The translations under genes and the position numbers were made by a program. Positions 63,835 to 64,000 of a stretch of DNA of 64,000 nt are shown here, piece by piece. How positions within the stretch are numbered: position 1 is the stretch's first letter; each line of letters starts with the position of its first letter. Source of the DNA: Acidocella aquatica (GTDB taxonomy: Bacteria; Pseudomonadota; Alphaproteobacteria; Acetobacterales; Acetobacteraceae). Location: the NCBI RefSeq assembly GCF_030160635.1, contig NZ_BSOS01000067.1, positions 186,001-250,000 of the forward strand. Reading direction: 5' to 3'. The notes below the pieces were generated by a model. That model ran no database searches and was not told where the DNA came from. It saw nothing but the letters and a program-made list of their open reading frames with translations.

Positions 63835-64000
63835 CTAGGCGGCGCGTTGCACCTCAGCCAGAGACCCGGCGCGGGCATTGAGCCGGGCGCGGATGGCGGC
63901 TGGCACCTGGCGGGCGGCTTTGGCGCGCGGGTATTCCATCTCGGTGATGGCGGTATCGCCAACCAGGGCCTGATGTTCGGCCCAGTTGTCGAAGCCCAGG
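63835..64000 (-). CDS. C-terminal end of an unidentified protein (cut by window edge)
   Basis: The minus strand is open from the window end to a TAG at 63835-63837, giving 54 residues that start LGFDNWAEHQALVGDTAITE and end SLAEVQRAA. Helical, with Arg/Ala-rich end and gene-like codon use. Too little is present to name the family. The plus-strand repeat pair just outside its stop is the same arrangement as at other gene ends here. Confidence 0.6.
   Translation of the reverse strand, partial: LGFDNWAEHQALVGDTAITEMEYPRAKAARQVPAAIRARLNARAGSLAEVQRAA

Overview
This is a high-GC, gene-dense stretch of an alphaproteobacterial chromosome, most likely from the Acetobacteraceae (Acidocella/Acidiphilium-like acetic acid bacteria). 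The main pointers are an AarC-type succinyl-CoA:acetate CoA-transferase, the hemE/ppsR origin neighbourhood, a SAM-II riboswitch before metZ, an alpha-type SspB beside class I fumarase, a Fur/Mur-type Fur without the usual zinc cysteines, and HemJ instead of HemG/HemY. Genus is inference. Nothing looks like a prophage, integrated plasmid, insertion sequence or CRISPR array. This is core chromosome decorated with small interspersed palindromic elements.

Layout. 0-13 kb (+): the end of hrpB, then ogt-qor, a PAP2 phosphatase, an LplT-like transporter, and an overlapping trio of exported hydrolase, membrane spermidine-synthase-like protein and Tat-exported PCMT-like methyltransferase, then galU and phosphomannomutase. 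13-16 kb (-): EnvZ/OmpR-type two-component genes and marR, divergent from ilvE (+). 17-18.3 kb: ppsR (-), candidate oriC, hemE (+). 18.3-21.5 kb (+): haem genes hemE-hemH-HAD-hemJ. 21.5-34.8 kb (-): about 15 closely packed genes, including ftsY, dapF, folC, accD, the queuosine genes (queA-tgt-queF-queG), fumarase, sspB, an OlsB-like acyltransferase and fur. 34.8-38.7 kb (+): tusA-like, two tandem heme-A-synthase-type genes and tldD. 38.8-47.4 kb: an FGGY kinase (-), a 2OG-Fe(II) oxygenase (+), then murI and the cell-shape genes rodA-mrdA-mreD-mreC and yggS (-). 47.4-50.9 kb (+): a ThiE-like gene, a porin with a long structured leader, a DUF3576-type lipoprotein and a small ORF. 50.9-54.5 kb: an acidic orphan and riboswitch-controlled metZ (-), a zinc alcohol dehydrogenase, tRNA-Gly(CCC) and an apparently unrecognised multi-hairpin sRNA (-). 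54.6-64 kb: lysR-trxB (-), lrp-ctaG, aarC, a zinc-ribbon protein (-), ftsE-ftsX-ydcF-plsC, and the C-terminal end of an unidentified gene (-).

How the genes work together. The haem genes, the CtaA pair, CtaG and Fur point to aerobic respiration with iron control. FtsY, FtsEX, MreCD/RodA/PBP2, MurI and DapF make and shape the envelope. AarC and fumarase belong to an acetic-acid-bacterial type TCA cycle.

The most notable unannotated signals are: (i) a compact RNA of about 128 nt made almost entirely of hairpins at 54317-54444; (ii) two families of palindromic elements that repeatedly abut stop codons, one carrying a 40-bp cassette whose arms differ in sequence between copies yet stay self-complementary, and which is exactly absent from one copy; (iii) a roughly 100-bp inverted duplication between ilvE and ppsR; (iv) a SAM-II riboswitch with an extra hairpin; (v) a tandem CtaA paralogue lacking a haem-ligand histidine; (vi) the candidate chromosome origin.
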